Positions 24,531-38,747 are shown, counted from the stretch's first letter. The stretch: DNA of 64,000 nt from Medicago truncatula (GCF_003473485.1 NC_053045.1:33888494-33952493); one strand, 5' to 3'. The notes: generated by a model not told the origin, from the letters alone. Made by a program: numbers and translations.

Positions 24531-27500
24531 ATGGAAATTCTCCCCTCCGACGAAACCCCACCGGAAACCCCCGCTATTCCCGAAAACCCCACAACTCCGA
24601 TCGACAATTCCCCAAACCCTACCGGAATCGAAGAAGGTGTAACCCTCGACGTATCGGGAAAAAATCTGGAACTTCCGGTACCGGAGAATTCTTCAGACGA
24701 TGCAGTGGAGAGTTTGTATATGTACAAGAACGTTTACAGTTTGATTCCGAAGTCGGTTGGTGGTTTAATGCGGTTGAAAACGCTGAAATTCTTTGGAAAT
24801 GAGATTAACTTATTTGCGCCGGAGTTTGGGAACATGACGAGGTTAGAGAGGTTGCAGATGAAGGTATCTTCGCCGGGAATTGGTGGGTTGCCGTTGCATA
24901 AATTGAAGGGTTTGAAAGAACTTGAGCTTTCTAAGGGTCCTTCTAGACCTTCTGCTTTTCCTATTTTGACTGAGATTGCTGCTCTCACGTGCTTGACCAA
25001 GCTTTGTATTTGTCATTTCAATATAAGGTTTGTGTTTTTTTTTGGAGGGTTTTAGGTTACAAGTTAATAATTGTTATTGATGTTGTTAATTTGTTGGGAA
25101 AAATGTGTTTTTTATGGAGGATTAGTTTTTGTGTAGTGTCTTACATTTTGATTGTTCACTGTTTTTTTGGAAGGTAGTTAGTGTGTAGTGTCTTACATTG
25201 TTCTCTGTTTTTGTATAAGGTTTGTGTTTTTTACCTCTTATGATGTTATGCTTTTAACTTGTTTCAACTAAACTGTGTTTGTTGCTTTCACTTTTTTTTG
25301 AGGGATTTAGTTTACAAGTTAACAATTGTTATTGATGTTGTAAGTATTGTTGCAAAAAATGTGTTTTTTATGGAGAATTAGGTTGTGTGTAGTGTCTTAA
25401 ATTTTGTTGCAAAAAATTTGTTTTTTGAGGAGAATTAGCCTGTGAGTAGTGTCTTAAATTTTGTTGCAAATAATGTGTTTTTGAAGAGAATGAACCTTGC
25501 ATTTGTCACCTTGATGTTATGTTTAACTTGTCTCACTTTTTTTTGAAGGGTTTTAGTTTACCAGTTAATGTTTGTTATTGATGTTATAAATATTGTTGTA
25601 AAAATGTGTTTATCATGGAGAAGTAGCATGTTGGTAGTGTCTTACATTGTGATTGTCTTCTGTTTTTGACTGTAGATATCTTCCTCCGGAAATTGGATGC
25701 TTAACGAATCTGGAATATCTTGATCTTTCATTCAATAAAATGAAGACATTGCCCCCAGAGATTAGTTCTTTGAAAGCATTGATATCAATGAAAGTTGCGA
25801 ATAATAAGTTGGTAGAGTTACCGCCGGCTTTGACCTCACTATCAAGGTTGGAGAATTTGGACCTGTCAAATAATAGGCTGACTTCGTTAGGATCACTTGA
25901 ACTTAGCTCAATGCATAGACTTCAGAATTTAAGTCTTCAGGTACCTTGCTTTGATTTGTAAAATTGTGCTAATTCTGCAAAAATAGGTTTTTTAAGTATC
26001 TGCGTTCTTAGATGGTGCTTTTGCTGCTTCTGACTTTGCTCTGTGTGTGGGTTTTTATGCCTATATATACAGATACATATACTGGTTTTGCTTACATATT
26101 CCCGCTTCTATCATGGGATGAAGAATATATATTAAAACCCTGTACCCTTTTACAAAATCGTTGTGAAGAGGGAGGGGGATTAGAGTGGACTAGAGTATGG
26201 TGTAGGAGTAGGACTTGGGAGAGAAGAGAGAGAAACTGAAAGTTTTACAGAAAAAATTCAATAACATTAATGCCCATCAGTTCAGGTTGTTTAAAAATTA
26301 CTCCCTCTGTCCCAAATTGTACGACGTTTTGGGCATTTCACACATATTAAGAAATGTAATTAATATTGTGTGGGAAAGAAATATTATGAGTTGTTTTACA
26401 AAATTATCCTTAATAAATGATATGTGAAAGATAAATGAAAGAATTGAAAAAAGAAAGAGTAATAAATAGTTAAGGATATAATAGGAAAAGTAACATTGAT
26501 GTTTCATTGGTATTCTAAAGTGACATACAATTTGGGACAAATATTTTTTCTAAAGTGACATACAATTTGGGACGGAGGGAGTAATAAAGAGAGGACTAAA
26601 GTGCAATTCCACTTGAAATGAACACTCACCACCCTTGTTCTTGTAATGACGTGGCACTTTATCCCCTAGATCTAATGTCCGTTTGCTGCTGGTTTACAAG
26701 GATCTTTTTGCTGCTTCTTCTTTCTTGGTTCTCTCCTTTTGTATCAATCTTCCTCCCCTTTATGAAACTTTCTGCCTTTCTTGTGCAACGTGTCATCCTA
26801 TAACAACACCATCAAGCCAGCAACTAATGCTTCTGTTGTGAGAGAGAGAGACATTTACAACGTTGTTGAAATGTAAAACGGGAAAATATAACTTGATTAA
26901 GTTCAATAACCATTTATAGAAGAATAATATTAAGAGCGAAAGAATGAGAAACTGCACACCAATCTAGATTTGGTGTGCCAAGGACCATAGCCATTAAGTG
27001 CTATGTATTTCTTGAAGTACTGTGGTATAGAGAATCCCATAAACACAGAGAATCCTAGATGAATTAAGTTCATAAGCTGTTTATATAGCAACATTAAAGG
27101 AAATTGATGCCTGTAAAATCTGTGTTGTAGGGGAAAATATCAAATTAAAAGGGTGAACTAATCAAACATTAAAAAAATATGACAAAAGCCAGATTCTTGG
27201 GTTGATCATGCCTACCCACACAGGCAAAGAGAAGGCAATATGGTTGAGCTGATTGCTATATAAACTGAGCTCAGGACAGCAATGGTTGAGAGATCAGTAA
27301 ATTGATCCAACAAGAGTGCTTTGCTGGTTTAGTAGTTGAACATGCTAATGACATGAGAACACATCCTTTTCTATATATATACAAATAGGATAGGAAACAA
27401 ATCAATTGTAGACCAAACAGACATAGATCACAGGGTTGTAGCTGATTGCAAATGATAGACTTGAGTTCACGGTAGCAATGGTTGAGAGATCCGTAAATTG

Positions 27501-30500
27501 ATCCAACAAGAGTGCTTTGCTGGTTAAGTAGTTGAACATGCTAATGACATGAGAACACATCCTTTTCTATATATATACAAATAGGATAGGAAACAAATCA
27601 ATAGTAGACCAAACAGACATAGATCACAGGGTTGTAGCTGATTGCAAATGATAGACTGAGTTCACGATAGCAATGGTTGAGAGATCCGTAAATTGATTCA
27701 ACAAGTGTTTTGTTGGTTAAGTAGTTGAACATGCTAATGAGATGAGAACACATTCTTTTCTATATATACAAATAGGAACGGAAACAAATCAAGAGTAGAC
27801 CAAACAGACCGCAACCAATTTGGGATTTGAGTGCACGAAGCTCACCAGAAAAGACAAAGGCTTGATACTCGTCTGATCAAATACCTCAAGGATCCATAAA
27901 GTCCTTAAGAGTGCATTCCCAAATGGCTGATTTTGTTTGCTAGAATCTGATGTGCAACCTATATTCTGTTTCCTTTACCTGAATGTACGTTTAATATGTA
28001 TTTAATTTGGTGACATCTGACAGTGTTTCTCATGGAGGGACCGCATTGGAGGTGCCTCTGTGCATCCAAGGTATTGATTTAGTAGATGTAGCTTGCCTGT
28101 GTGAGTAGGTCAAACTATTATGATTTTGGTTGCTTGCAGTAGTGCACATATATCTCTATTCTACGTAACTTCTCTTCTGTGTGTTATTAGGTTCTAACTG
28201 TAATTTATTGATCAGGATTTTTTGAAAATTTCCTATGATTTTCATATGGTAAAGTTGTTTTTAACATATTTGTTTTTACATTTAGCACAACAAGCTGCCC
28301 AGCATTTTTCAAATTCCTTCATGGATATGCTGTAATATGGAAGGAAATGATGGTGATGGATGCAAAGATAGTTATAGCAGTTCTTCTGTTGAAATGGATG
28401 TCTATGAAACCAATTTGCTGGAAAGTGAGGAAACCTTTTCTCATGGTGAGGCGCCTTTCCATATTTGCCCCCCCTCCTTTTTTGTGTACGCTCTTCCCTT
28501 CTGAATTGTGGATGATTAAATTCACGTGTTTAAATTGGAGTTTCACTTTTCTATGCATTCTTTTGCAGGACCTGATACCATCTCTTCAAGCGTATTAACA
28601 AACTCCTCATCTAACAGTAGATGTTTTGCAGCCTGGAAGTCGTCAGGTAAACGGTGGAAGCGGCGACACAGTAAACAGCATAAAACTCGTCAAGAGCAGA
28701 AAGCTCGTCAAGAGCGGTTGAATAACAGCAGGAAGTGGAAAGGTGTAGATCATGATCAGCTGTTAAGCAAGAAGATCCACAGAATTTCTGAACCAGAAAA
28801 TCTGGATACTCTTGTCTCTGAAAACTGCACAGAAACTGTCTCAGACAATGGAAGCCTGGATGACAATCATAAAAAAATATTCTCGGAAGAAGCAGCTCAG
28901 AACAATTTAATTGATAATATCGACAATGATGAGGTAATCATTGAAAAGCAGTTTTCTCAAGAAGATTGCTGCACTGCAGAAAGTAAAGATGAACGAGATG
29001 CATCCTCATGCTCCTTAGACAATGGGCAAAGTGAACAGGATGGAGCATCTTGTTCAGATTTTTCGAAGTGTAGTTTTAAAACAAAGAGGCATTCAGATCG
29101 GGATCTTGATAATCCTAAACCCTGCAAGTCTAGAAAACCGATTGGTGATGGCTCATTATTGTCTTCCAAGTACAGTAAAATTTCATTTTGTGGCACTGAG
29201 GACCATCTATCAGATGGCTTTTATGATGCGGGGCGTGATCGTCCGTTTATGCCTCTTGAGAATTACGAGCAAAATCAGTGTCTTGCTTCTCGTGAAGTCA
29301 TCCTCTTAGACAGGTACATTATTCCTACTGCTACTACTACTACTACTACTACTAGTATATATTTGTGATTCTTTTTGGGGGTACAAGTAAATTAGTAACA
29401 GTAGTAGTCATAGTAATATATATTGGTATCTTTTTTGCGATTCATTTTTATATAATACGATTGGATTGGATTATTTTGTTGTGTTTCAGACAAAGGGATG
29501 AAGAATTGGATGCCATTCTGCTATCTGCTCAGGGACTGGTCTCTAATTTGAAGCAGTTAAATGGTTTAAACAAATCTGGGAGCCAGGATGAAGTATATAA
29601 CTTGCAGACAGCATCACTGCTTGCACTCTTTGTATCTGATCATTTTGGCGGAAGTGATAGAGGTGCTATTATAGAAAGGGCACGCAAATCTGTTTCTGGC
29701 TCAAACTATAGTAAGCCTTTTGTCTGTACATGTTCGACCGGAAGCAGCACGAGTATAAATGCTGCAACTGAACCAGTTGTCAATGCCATAGAAGATATCA
29801 ATCTTTCTATGATCTCTGAAAAATCTCTTGATTCTATAAAAAAAAGGCGAAATTCAATCATTGTTCCAATTGGCTCTGTTCAGTACGGGGTCTGTAGGCA
29901 CAGAGCTCTTCTTTTTAAGGTGAGAAGTGTTGTTATATTCATCATACCATTTTGTTTATATACATATCTTAGTGTAACTTTTTCTTTTCTTACCTCTTAT
30001 TGCAAGGATCTAATCCAAGTTATTTTGTTTACAGTATTTATGTGATCACATGGAGCCACCTGTACCTTGCGAGCTAGTTAGGGGTTACCTGGATTTTTCA
30101 CCACATGCCTGGAATATCATTTTGATAAAGAGGAGTGATACATGGGTTCGAATGCTTGTTGATGCTTGCCGACCTTATGATATTAGAGAAGAGAAAGACA
30201 CCGAATATTTCTGCAGGTATTTACTGCCGCTGAGTAAAAGTGGATGTGCTAGTCCCTTTCTTATTATAAATAAGCAGCTTGGCTTGCTACATTCTATAAC
30301 ATTTCTATCATTTGAATTGGTTATATTATACAATATTGCTTTCATATTTAATATTTATTTTATATGTTGATGTGTTGAAATATAGATTTCGTTATTAGTT
30401 CTGTTTCCCTTATTATTAATCAACAATCATTTGGTGGTTTAGCACTTGGATTCGGTTTTGAATATTGGATCTGATATCATATTGTAGTATACAAAGAGTA

Positions 30501-33270
30501 TTGCTTAATTATTGGATACTGATTTTGTAGTTGATGAAGTTCCCTTTAATTATGCTCGATTTCCTGTTCAAATATAGATTGTTATTAGTTTTGCTCCTAT
30601 TATTTATAAGTAATCAAAATTCGTTTCGAAATTTAGAACCCGGGTTTGTTTTTGAATATTGGATCTCATATCATATTGTAGCATGTAAAGAATATTGCTT
30701 ATGCTAAACCAATAACGGCAAATCTGGCTCCAATTAGTCAAAAGTATTTTGAAATCTAACCTCATTTAAAGTTAAAAAGATCTTAGTGACTTTAAATACT
30801 GTGTTGTTGTCTCCAAACTGTCAGTGCATCTAAGATGTTCAAAAGAATTCTTGGTGTTAAGTTAAATTTCGTCAGTAACAATAATGCTTTGTTTGGACGG
30901 GGAGGAAAAATGGTTTGATAGAAAAAATAGTTTGAAAGAAAGTGTTTAGAAGAAAAAGGAATTGAAGAACGGATGAATTTATATATTTCATTGGATGAAC
31001 AGAAAATTGAAAGAAAGAAGTGTGAAAGCTTCACTCCTCTTGTTTGGCTAGATGGAATGAGAGGAAAGAAAATGAGTCCATGGCCATGCTATGAATGTGT
31101 GGATGAATATATTTTCATTTCATCAGAAAATTTCTCCCTACCCAGTTTTCTTTCTTGCAATGGAGATAATGTTTTATCTATGTCTTGACAGTTTTCCCAC
31201 TCTTTTCTCTATTTTCTCTCTTCAACTAAATGAGTAAAAATGATATTTTTCGTTTATATCTCCTGTTTTCTTTTAATTTTTATCTGAAACAATAATTGCA
31301 TGAGATTTTTTTCGCTGCCCGGAAAGCTTTTTAAACTCATCTATTTTTGTAGTATTATATGGGATTATTCAGGGTCTGATGTCTTGGTATTTCCAGGTAC
31401 ATTCCTCTTCGTCGAACCCAAATTCCTCTTTCAACTAGCATTCTTCCCAGTCCTGATAATTCCTTTCCATCTCTCTCTAATTGTGATGAACTTGAGAAAA
31501 AAGCTTTAACTACATTAGTTCGGTGCAAATATGGATCAGTCGAGGCTGCTGTGAAGGTATTTAATTATCCATCCATGAATGATAGTAACATGGTTCCCTT
31601 AATGTTTTATTTTATTTTGATTGTTATTCCGGATTTTCTGATTTTTTGGATATCCTGCAATTTAATGCAATTTTATACAATATTTTTTATGGTGTTGTAG
31701 GTGCGTACTTTGGAAGTACAGGAAAATTCAGCAGACAAAATAAAAAACTTTGAATATAATTCTTTGGGAGAAATCAGAATTCTTGGTGCTTTTAAACACC
31801 CCTGTATAGTGGAAATATATGGACACCAAATATCGTGCATATGGACTATCTCAGCTGATGGTAATCCGAAGCATCGAGTGTTGAGATCTGCAATTTTTAT
31901 GGAATATGTGAAAGGGGGCTCCTTAAGAGTAAGATTTTCTATATCATTTCTATGTTATTGCTAAGGTATTTTTGGTTGTTTTATTAAATCAATACTACAT
32001 TTTCTTATAGACCTATCTAGAAAAGTTGTCGGAAGCTGGTGAAAAGCATGTTCCTGTGGAGTTGGCGTTGTATATTGCCAAAGATGTCTCATGCGCTTTA
32101 TTGGAGCTGCATTCAAAGCACATAATTCACCGTGACATAAAAAGTGAAAACATTCTGTTCGATTGCGATAGGAAGAGAGATGATGGAACTCCCACTGTGA
32201 AGCTCTGTGATTTTGATAGTGCAGTGCCACTAAGATCACCTCTACATGCATGCTGTATTGCTCATGTAGGAACACCTCCTCCTTCTTTGTGTGTGGGAAC
32301 ACCTCGGTGGATGGCTCCAGAGGTCATGCGAACTATGTACAAGAAAAACAATTATGGATTGGTAAGATCCTTCAACTTATCAGCCATTTATTTGATCATT
32401 TTACATGGCATCAAGTGTTGTTTTGGTTTTTGGTCTGAAATATTAGTTAATATTAGGAATTTTATATAATTACCTGAATTCTGATGTTGAAAAGAACAAC
32501 AGTTTGAATTGTAAACAGGCCAAAGATTGTTTTATTGTGACATTGAAGGAATTTTATTGCGCCCATTGTCATTTTGTCATATATACCTAACCAATATAAA
32601 TTCTGTTCCTTTTTTATTTTTTTGGTTAGAAGCGTAAGTGCTCATGTTGCTTATTGGCATTGATTTTATTATATGTCTAGAAAAGGACTAATTTGATCTG
32701 TCTCTTGTTCTTGTCCTCAAATAAGCATAGTTGTATCATGAAAATGATTCGTTTTGCCGTCAACAGACATAGTATTTATCTTTGATCTTAATTTACGTTA
32801 TTTTGCAACAGGAAGCTGATATTTGGTCATTTGGATGTTTACTTCTGGAGATGCTAACTTTGCAAATTCCATATTTTGGAGTACCTGATTCACACGTCCA
32901 TGATAGTCTGCAGGTATGGTTGTATTTTCTTCTAGATGGATGTTGTTTTTTGAACTCTATGGGCATGCTCGTTCATTGCAACCCCTGTTTTACTTAATAT
33001 TTCTACTAATGATTGATACAGATGGGTAAACGACCACAACTAACTGATGAGCTGGAGGCATTGAGCTCAATGAATGAACCCACAATGATTCAATCTGGTG
33101 AAGAGCTGGAAAAATCAGATGCTGAGACAGATACATTGAAGTTCCTTGTTGATTTGTTTCATAGGTGCGTCGAAGAAAATCCAAATGAACGACTTACCGC
33201 TGAAGAAATCCATGAAATGCTGCTTGGACACACAAGTCGCATACAAGTTCAAAATGTTAGTGAGATTTAG
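24531..33270 (+). CDS. LRR / EDR1-like / protein kinase protein (11 exons)
   Basis: Cytosolic multidomain kinase of the type encoded by Arabidopsis At1g04210 (from memory); no signal peptide or membrane segment, so not a receptor kinase. Exons: 24531-25027, 25676-25940, 28286-28445, 28569-29313, 29490-29919, 30035-30216, 31397-31556, 31701-31928, 32011-32361, 32812-32913, 33022-33270, joining in phase to 1122 residues. Residues ~55-270 are leucine-rich repeats (LPPEIGCLTNLEYLDLSFN). A basic, Ser-rich linker follows (KRWKRRHSKQHK). Residues ~560-760 hold an EDR1/CTR1-like regulatory domain (YGVCRHRALLFKYLCD). The kinase (~795-1110) has the AAVK lysine at 813, HRDIKSEN at 929-936, GTPRWMAPEV, and DFD at 956-958 instead of DFG. 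The glycine loop is also degenerate. Substrates are unknown. Intron 2 (25941-28285) contains a MITE and a tandem repeat. Confidence 0.92.
26301..26581. mobile_element. Stowaway-like MITE in LRR-kinase intron 2
   Basis: Ends CTCCCTCTGTCCCAAATTGT and its near complement, TA on both flanks (26299-26300, 26582-26583). The right end carries a short tandem duplication of the AAAGTGACATACAATTTGGGAC segment, so it has one and a half right termini. Confidence 0.85.
27246..27810. repeat. Three-copy ~196-bp tandem repeat in LRR-kinase intron 2
   Basis: The motif ATGGTTGAGAGATC recurs at 27282, 27478 and 27673. Copies 1 and 2 are nearly identical; copy 3 is more diverged and has small deletions. No ORF. 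Position inside an intron makes length variation between accessions plausible. Confidence 0.9.
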
Positions 33271-34940
33271 GCAAGCTATTATTGGAGTGTCCCTGTCCCG
33301 GTGGATTATATTTATCAGAATAAAAGTTTTTCATTCTTTATAGTGTGTTGCATCTTACACAAGAATAATTCTTCTTTCTAGGTTTTAGTCTTCAGTGAGT
33401 TGTGTTGTATTTTTTGTAAAAGTTTTAAGACTTAGATCCATGCGGCTCTAATATCATCTGATTGAGATCTTTATTTGTAGCTAGGTCTCTTTTCAGGTTG
33501 TAAGTGTTGAGACAATTATTAATTGTTGTTGCTAGGTCTCTTTTCAGGTTGCAAGTATTGAGACAATTATTTATGTAGTACAAACATTCTGCAAGTGGGA
33601 CTGATTAATTTATTGACTTGAATTGTAAGCTGGTTCAAAGCAGTATATCCTTTTCTTTTTCACAATTGTACAGTCAAGCAGTATATCCTTTCCTTCTTCT
33701 AGAAATAAATTTGATAAGTATGCATGATTGTTTTCTCGGATGCATGATTTATGCTCAATTTTGTTGAAATATTTTGACGCGCATCAGATGCAAATATGCA
33801 ATGTTTGCCTTCTCGTGTCGAAGAATCAGCTGTAAATATTTTTGACAGACCTTGTATAGTTTTAAAATTTAGTACAAAATTTGGATTAGACATACTACTA
33901 TTATTTCATTGGCAGGAAAGGAAGGATGCACTTATCACAGGTTGATTTTTGAAATGCTGAGAGCATTTCAAATGAATTTGTTTTACCTTGCTTCAGACTC
34001 CTAGATTGGAGCAAGTCTAATATTAATTGTTATGAAATAATTATGACCCATCAAGCTCTATATTTCAACCTATCTAATTTTTTACTTGCTTTCACATGCA
34101 GCATTTGGTATATGTCATAATGACACTTCTTTAATCTTTTACCAAAAGAAAAAGTTGGTGTCCTTTTCATCTAATCTAACTATTAACAATTAATTAGAGA
34201 TTTTTATTGGAGACAGCATTGTAGAATGACACAATCTTCAGACAGCTTGTACTCTTAATTATTTAAATGCAGATACTTAATCTCCTAGCTGCTAATGGAA
34301 TTTGGAAGTTGATATGTCGTCTTGGCATCTTTACACTAGAGTGCATTTAGTAGCTGCAACTTTGGACCACTCTACTCACATGATACTTCTACTTATTTCT
34401 CTCCTCCTCCCAATATCTGATATATCCTTAACAGGGACCAGAATCTCTCCTTTACATTAAAAAAATCACTTACATGTATAATGTAACTGAAGAATGGAAA
34501 AATCTTTTTGGCTTTAGATGGTGCAATAAAATCAATGTTTTCTTAACATAGGGTTGTGATGGTGCCTATTCCTTTTCCTTCTCTTGTCTCTATTTTTCTC
34601 TCTTCTGACTTGCTCAACAGATTTTACTACAAAAGTGTAACTAGAGATTGTGACCCTCTAATTAACCAAACCAAGCATGCTTCTTTTCTCACAAGTGGAC
34701 CACTTCTGGCCTCTGGGTTTGAGCCAGCCTAGCTGTTTTGTTGCAAAGCAAAGCGTGGGGCTCTTGTACATGGTGGACCATCATGCTGAGTGTTACTGTT
34801 AACAGTAGTTTTTCCATTATAGGCAACAATTACAATTTTGGCACAACAATCTAACATCGTACCTTAATTATTTACTAGGACAAAATGAAATAGATCCTCA
34901 TCCTGTCATCTATGCTAAATGCTAATAATACATTTGTATA
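33271..34940. other. LRR-kinase 3' UTR and intergenic DNA
   Basis: An AATAAA at about 33319 is a likely poly(A) signal for the kinase gene. Near 33480-33580 a ~53-bp unit (CTAGGTCTCTTTTCAGGTTG) is duplicated in tandem. Beyond that I see nothing coding up to the transposon relic at 35 kb. Confidence 0.5.
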
Positions 34941-35339
34941 CTATATAATTGCTCAAAAATAAAAATAAAAGATATGAACCGAGAAAATTAGTTTTATACT
35001 TACATTCAATTAAAAATTATTATTTTGTCATGTCACTCAGAAAATCATACCAGCTATTTAGGGCACTATGTTCACTTAGGGCCGATCCTAAGATTTTTGA
35101 AGTCCTGGACGAATCAATAAAGTTGCGTCATTCTAATTATTTGAATATCTTCCTTTTTGCATTCTTTGTTGCAGAAGATTCATTCATAATCAAAGTTTTC
35201 TACAAATATATTTTTAACAAAATTAATCAAAAAAAGGTAAAAAGAAATATATGTGCATCGTACTAACTAATAAGTAAAAATAATAATTTTGGTGTACCTA
35301 AAAAAAATGAGCCCTGGCCGCCTCCCCTGCCCATGCTCA

Positions 35340-35755
35340 TGGCAACCCTATTTCATTGTGGACAAAACGGTGGCCTTTGTACAACAATTTGGGATTAAGT
35401 TGATCCACTCATTCCCATATTATGCCCATGCTAATGGACAGGTAGAAGCAATTAACAGAAACATCACAACTTTGATAAAGAAAACCTTGAGGATAAACCT
35501 AGAAAATGACGTGAAACACTACATGAGGTATTGTAGGCCGTAAAGAATTTTAGATCTACTGCAATTTGATTTACTATATCGGTTGACATATGGGCATTAT
35601 GTTGTTTTGCCATTAGAGAGATTAACCTCATTAAGAGTAGTCAACCTAAATTAATATGCTATGTTTAGATGAATACCAATTGAATTTTTTTACGGGGATG
35701 AATATCCACTAATGATCTTGACCGAAATCGAAATGTCCAAATAAAAAATGGATAA
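35340..35755 (+). pseudogene. Ty3/gypsy retrotransposon integrase relic
   Basis: Conceptual translation includes FGIKLIHSFPYYAHANGQVE, then AINRNITTLIKKTL, the conserved end of a gypsy integrase catalytic core (the family has YHPQANGQVE). A stop follows RYCRP, and the later text (LYRLTYGHYVVLPLE-like) is shifted between frames. Not functional. Small flanking remnants only; no LTRs are seen around it. Confidence 0.75.
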
Positions 35756-36030
35756 AGTCTACAATAAATGAGTCAAGTTGAAAATATTCGTAGAAGATGA
35801 CTTAAGTTTGGAAAACCATTTTACTTATCAAAATTAAAAATATCTTAAATTTGAAAAATGGTCACCAAATTGCTAAGGCCCTTTTATTATTAACAAGGTT
35901 TACAATGGTGATGCTTATCGGTTAGTGTGCTAGGTGAAGAACTTAATAGAAGTACAAATGAAATATATATTTTTTCCGAAAATATTATTCAATATGTTGT
36001 GTGTGACTTAAAATCTCATTAAAATGTTTC

Positions 36031-36160
36031 CATGAGCTTAACTCAATTGGCAAGGACATTGCATAATATATGCAGGGGTCGTGGTTCGAACGCCGGACAT
36101 CCTCACTTATTCGCCTTGAAAAGGAAAATTTCTAGTCACTATGCTACTTGACAAAAAAAA
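36031..36160 (+). repeat. tRNA-derived SINE
   Basis: A-box region GCTTAACTCAATTGGCAAGG, B-box GTGGTTCGAACGCC about 45 bases on, then a body ending in an A run (about 36148-36157). This is the plan of a plant SINE driven by an internal Pol III promoter. Confidence 0.7.
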
Positions 36161-36623
36161 ATCTCATTAAAATAATGGTTTGAAACTTTGAATGATCAGT
36201 CAGCTATTGCCCCATCCACAAGACACCCAACAAAGGCCGCAAGGCGGGTATGAATTGGAAATTTTCGAGCCTTTCCTTATTACCTTGTCCGCAAGGCAAA
36301 CATATATGGCCGCAACGTGGACAACTTTGCATGGACTTAGGGCGCGAGGTGCTCAGGACCGCGAGGCGGGTGTCTAATTTTTTGAACCATATTCAAACAT
36401 TTTTTTCTTTCATTTGTTGTGTAATCTTGTGATATCAAAAGATGCAACTTTTAAAGGTTAAACGTTGAGTGTTTTTGGTTAAGATTCTTGGGTTAAAAAA
36501 CACTTTCTAAATACTTTGGGTAGTGAAATCTCATTAAAGAGAAGATCTAATCTCTCTCTTTTGATTTCTCTTTAGATCTTCTTTTGGGTTGAGAGTTGGG
36601 AAAAGGTATAAAGGTTAGCGTTT

Positions 36624-36798
36624 GTTCATGGAGAGCTTTTAAAGCTAATTTCTTGTAACTTCTTTATACCTCATGTAAAAAGTCGTGAATAGTGAAATGG
36701 CTGCTCCCTTGTTCATGGAGAGCTTTTAAAGCTAATTTCTTGTAACTTCTTTATACCTCATGTAAAGAGTCGTGAATAGTGAAATGGCTGCTCCCTTC
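36624..36798. repeat. 87-bp tandem duplication
   Basis: Unit starting GTTCATGGAGAGCTTTTAAA occurs at 36624 and again at 36711, nearly identical (one A/G difference seen). Confidence 0.9.
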
Positions 36799-37109
36799 TT
36801 CAGATGTAGGCCATTTTTAGGCCTAACTGAGCAATAAAATTTTGGTTTGTTTATTCCTTTACTCTTTGATTTGATTGCGAATTTACTTTACACATCATTG
36901 CTTGTTGTTTGCTTGAATTATATGGTTACTGATTGCCATTGCTATTTGCTCTACATCTTTATTCTTGTTGGTTTTGACAAAGAGTTCGAATTCACAATAC
37001 AACTATACACATAAATCAATACAAACATATTTTACTCGTATGTTATTTGCTTTCAATTTTTTTTTTACATATATTTATTTTACCAGTTAATTAGTTCTAT
37101 ACATCAATC

Positions 37110-37610
37110 ATTGTTATGGACTGAGCAAACAGTTTTAGGCCTATTTATTTAGGCCGAATACAAAATAAAGCCAAATCCAGCATTTGATAAATTATTTGCA
37201 ACACACCCTTCCCTGAGAGGGGGGGTGCTTGAGCAACCGAGACCTGTTCAAACTAAACTATAACGGTCACCATTATGGCTCCCGTGAATCACTCCTCGAC
37301 AGTTACAATTTCCACGAATTCGTAACCGCCGAGCCTTACGTGTGCCTTACAACTGTTCTGCAAACATCCACATTTATATAAAAGGGACTCTCAACAGTCC
37401 TTAAGGTTAGAATCTACTCCGTTTCTAAACCCCCATTCTGATCTCATACTGGCTTGAGCGTCGGAGTGTCTGCAGGTACACACCCTCTGCCGTTCTAGTC
37501 AACAACTAAGGCATTCAACCACCACTCAACCACCGTACAAAATACACCGATAGTCATCTTCTGTTCAGGTACGATCAATCATCAATCTTAACACTTTTTA
37601 GAATTGTTAA
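37110..37610 (+). mobile_element. Fragment of a gypsy-type LTR (solo LTR candidate)
   Basis: A TATA box (TTTATATAAAAGGGAC, about 37374) is followed about 70 bases later by CTTGAGCGTCGGAGTGTCTGC, the sequence commonly found in U5 of plant Ty3/gypsy LTRs. No polymerase genes are adjacent, so this is a solo or truncated LTR. The left limit is uncertain. Confidence 0.65.
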
Positions 37611-38747
37611 AAACAATCAAGACAGAAGGATAGTAAAGTTCATTCCTTAGAATAATCATTTAAAGGAAAAAAAAATCAATAGATAAACCACTGAATTAAC
37701 TTCAATTCGACAACTCATATGTTCGATGTTTATTAGTGATTTCATCATCAGTGCATTAATATGCATGCTGGCCAAAAGTTAGGTTAGGTGAATTGCTCAT
37801 TGAAACATTGACAAGTAGGAATATGTTTTATATATGCAGTGGACCAATAGGTGGTGAACAAATTAGAATACGATCCATGCATTTGTATAACTATAAACTG
37901 ATTAGGTCCTGTACCTAGCTAGAAGCCTATCAATGACTTTGATTATAAAATTGCATGATGCAACATTTATCAACTTGATTAACCGTTTGTTTAACCATTA
38001 AACTATACATGCAAACATTTAAAATATTTGTTACAACCGGCCTACATATATTTAGCTTCTAATTAATTCACTTCTCCTTTCTCAAAAGAATCAAAAGGCT
38101 TTTGTACATGATTTATGTGACTTTTTCCCATGATGCTGAATTACACCTACACACCCTACACATATTTAATCAATTCAATGGTATATCCCTTACTTGATCT
38201 TGAAGAAACATTTTAACATTTCGTCTCAATCTCAATAATATACACGATACGTTGCAACAAATTAAGTTTAAGGAAGAGTTTGCTGTCCATTTAGATCCTA
38301 AAAGACTTAAGGAATCACTTGCATGCACGAAAATATCCAATTTACATAAAAAAAACGATGAAAATGATGGAATGGAACTCGACATATTGCAATCACATGA
38401 ATTTCTTTTGAAAAAGTGTCATTCCTTTATAAATTTTTAAATAATGGAAAAAAGTATTCTCTAAAAAAAATAATGGAAAAAGTGTTTGTTGTAATATAGA
38501 ATTACAAAAGCTAATAATCATCGAAAAACCATTTGTAAATACGATTCCCTTTTTTTATAAATATAAATATTCTCTTGTTAACGATTTGGCTTCTCACCTT
38601 TAGTCCCCATTGCAACACATATTTGACACAAATTACAGCCGGCACCCCCACATTTTAAAGCACTCGTATAAAAAGCTTAATCCAAATCAAATCCTGAATA
38701 ATACTTATTCGTTAGTACTTTTTGTTGCAAATCAAACGTATTCAATT

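Noticed and set aside
36192-36432. Short GC-richer reading frames
   Set aside because: Two overlapping frames of 60 residues with no homology recognised; possibly relic DNA, not a supportable gene.
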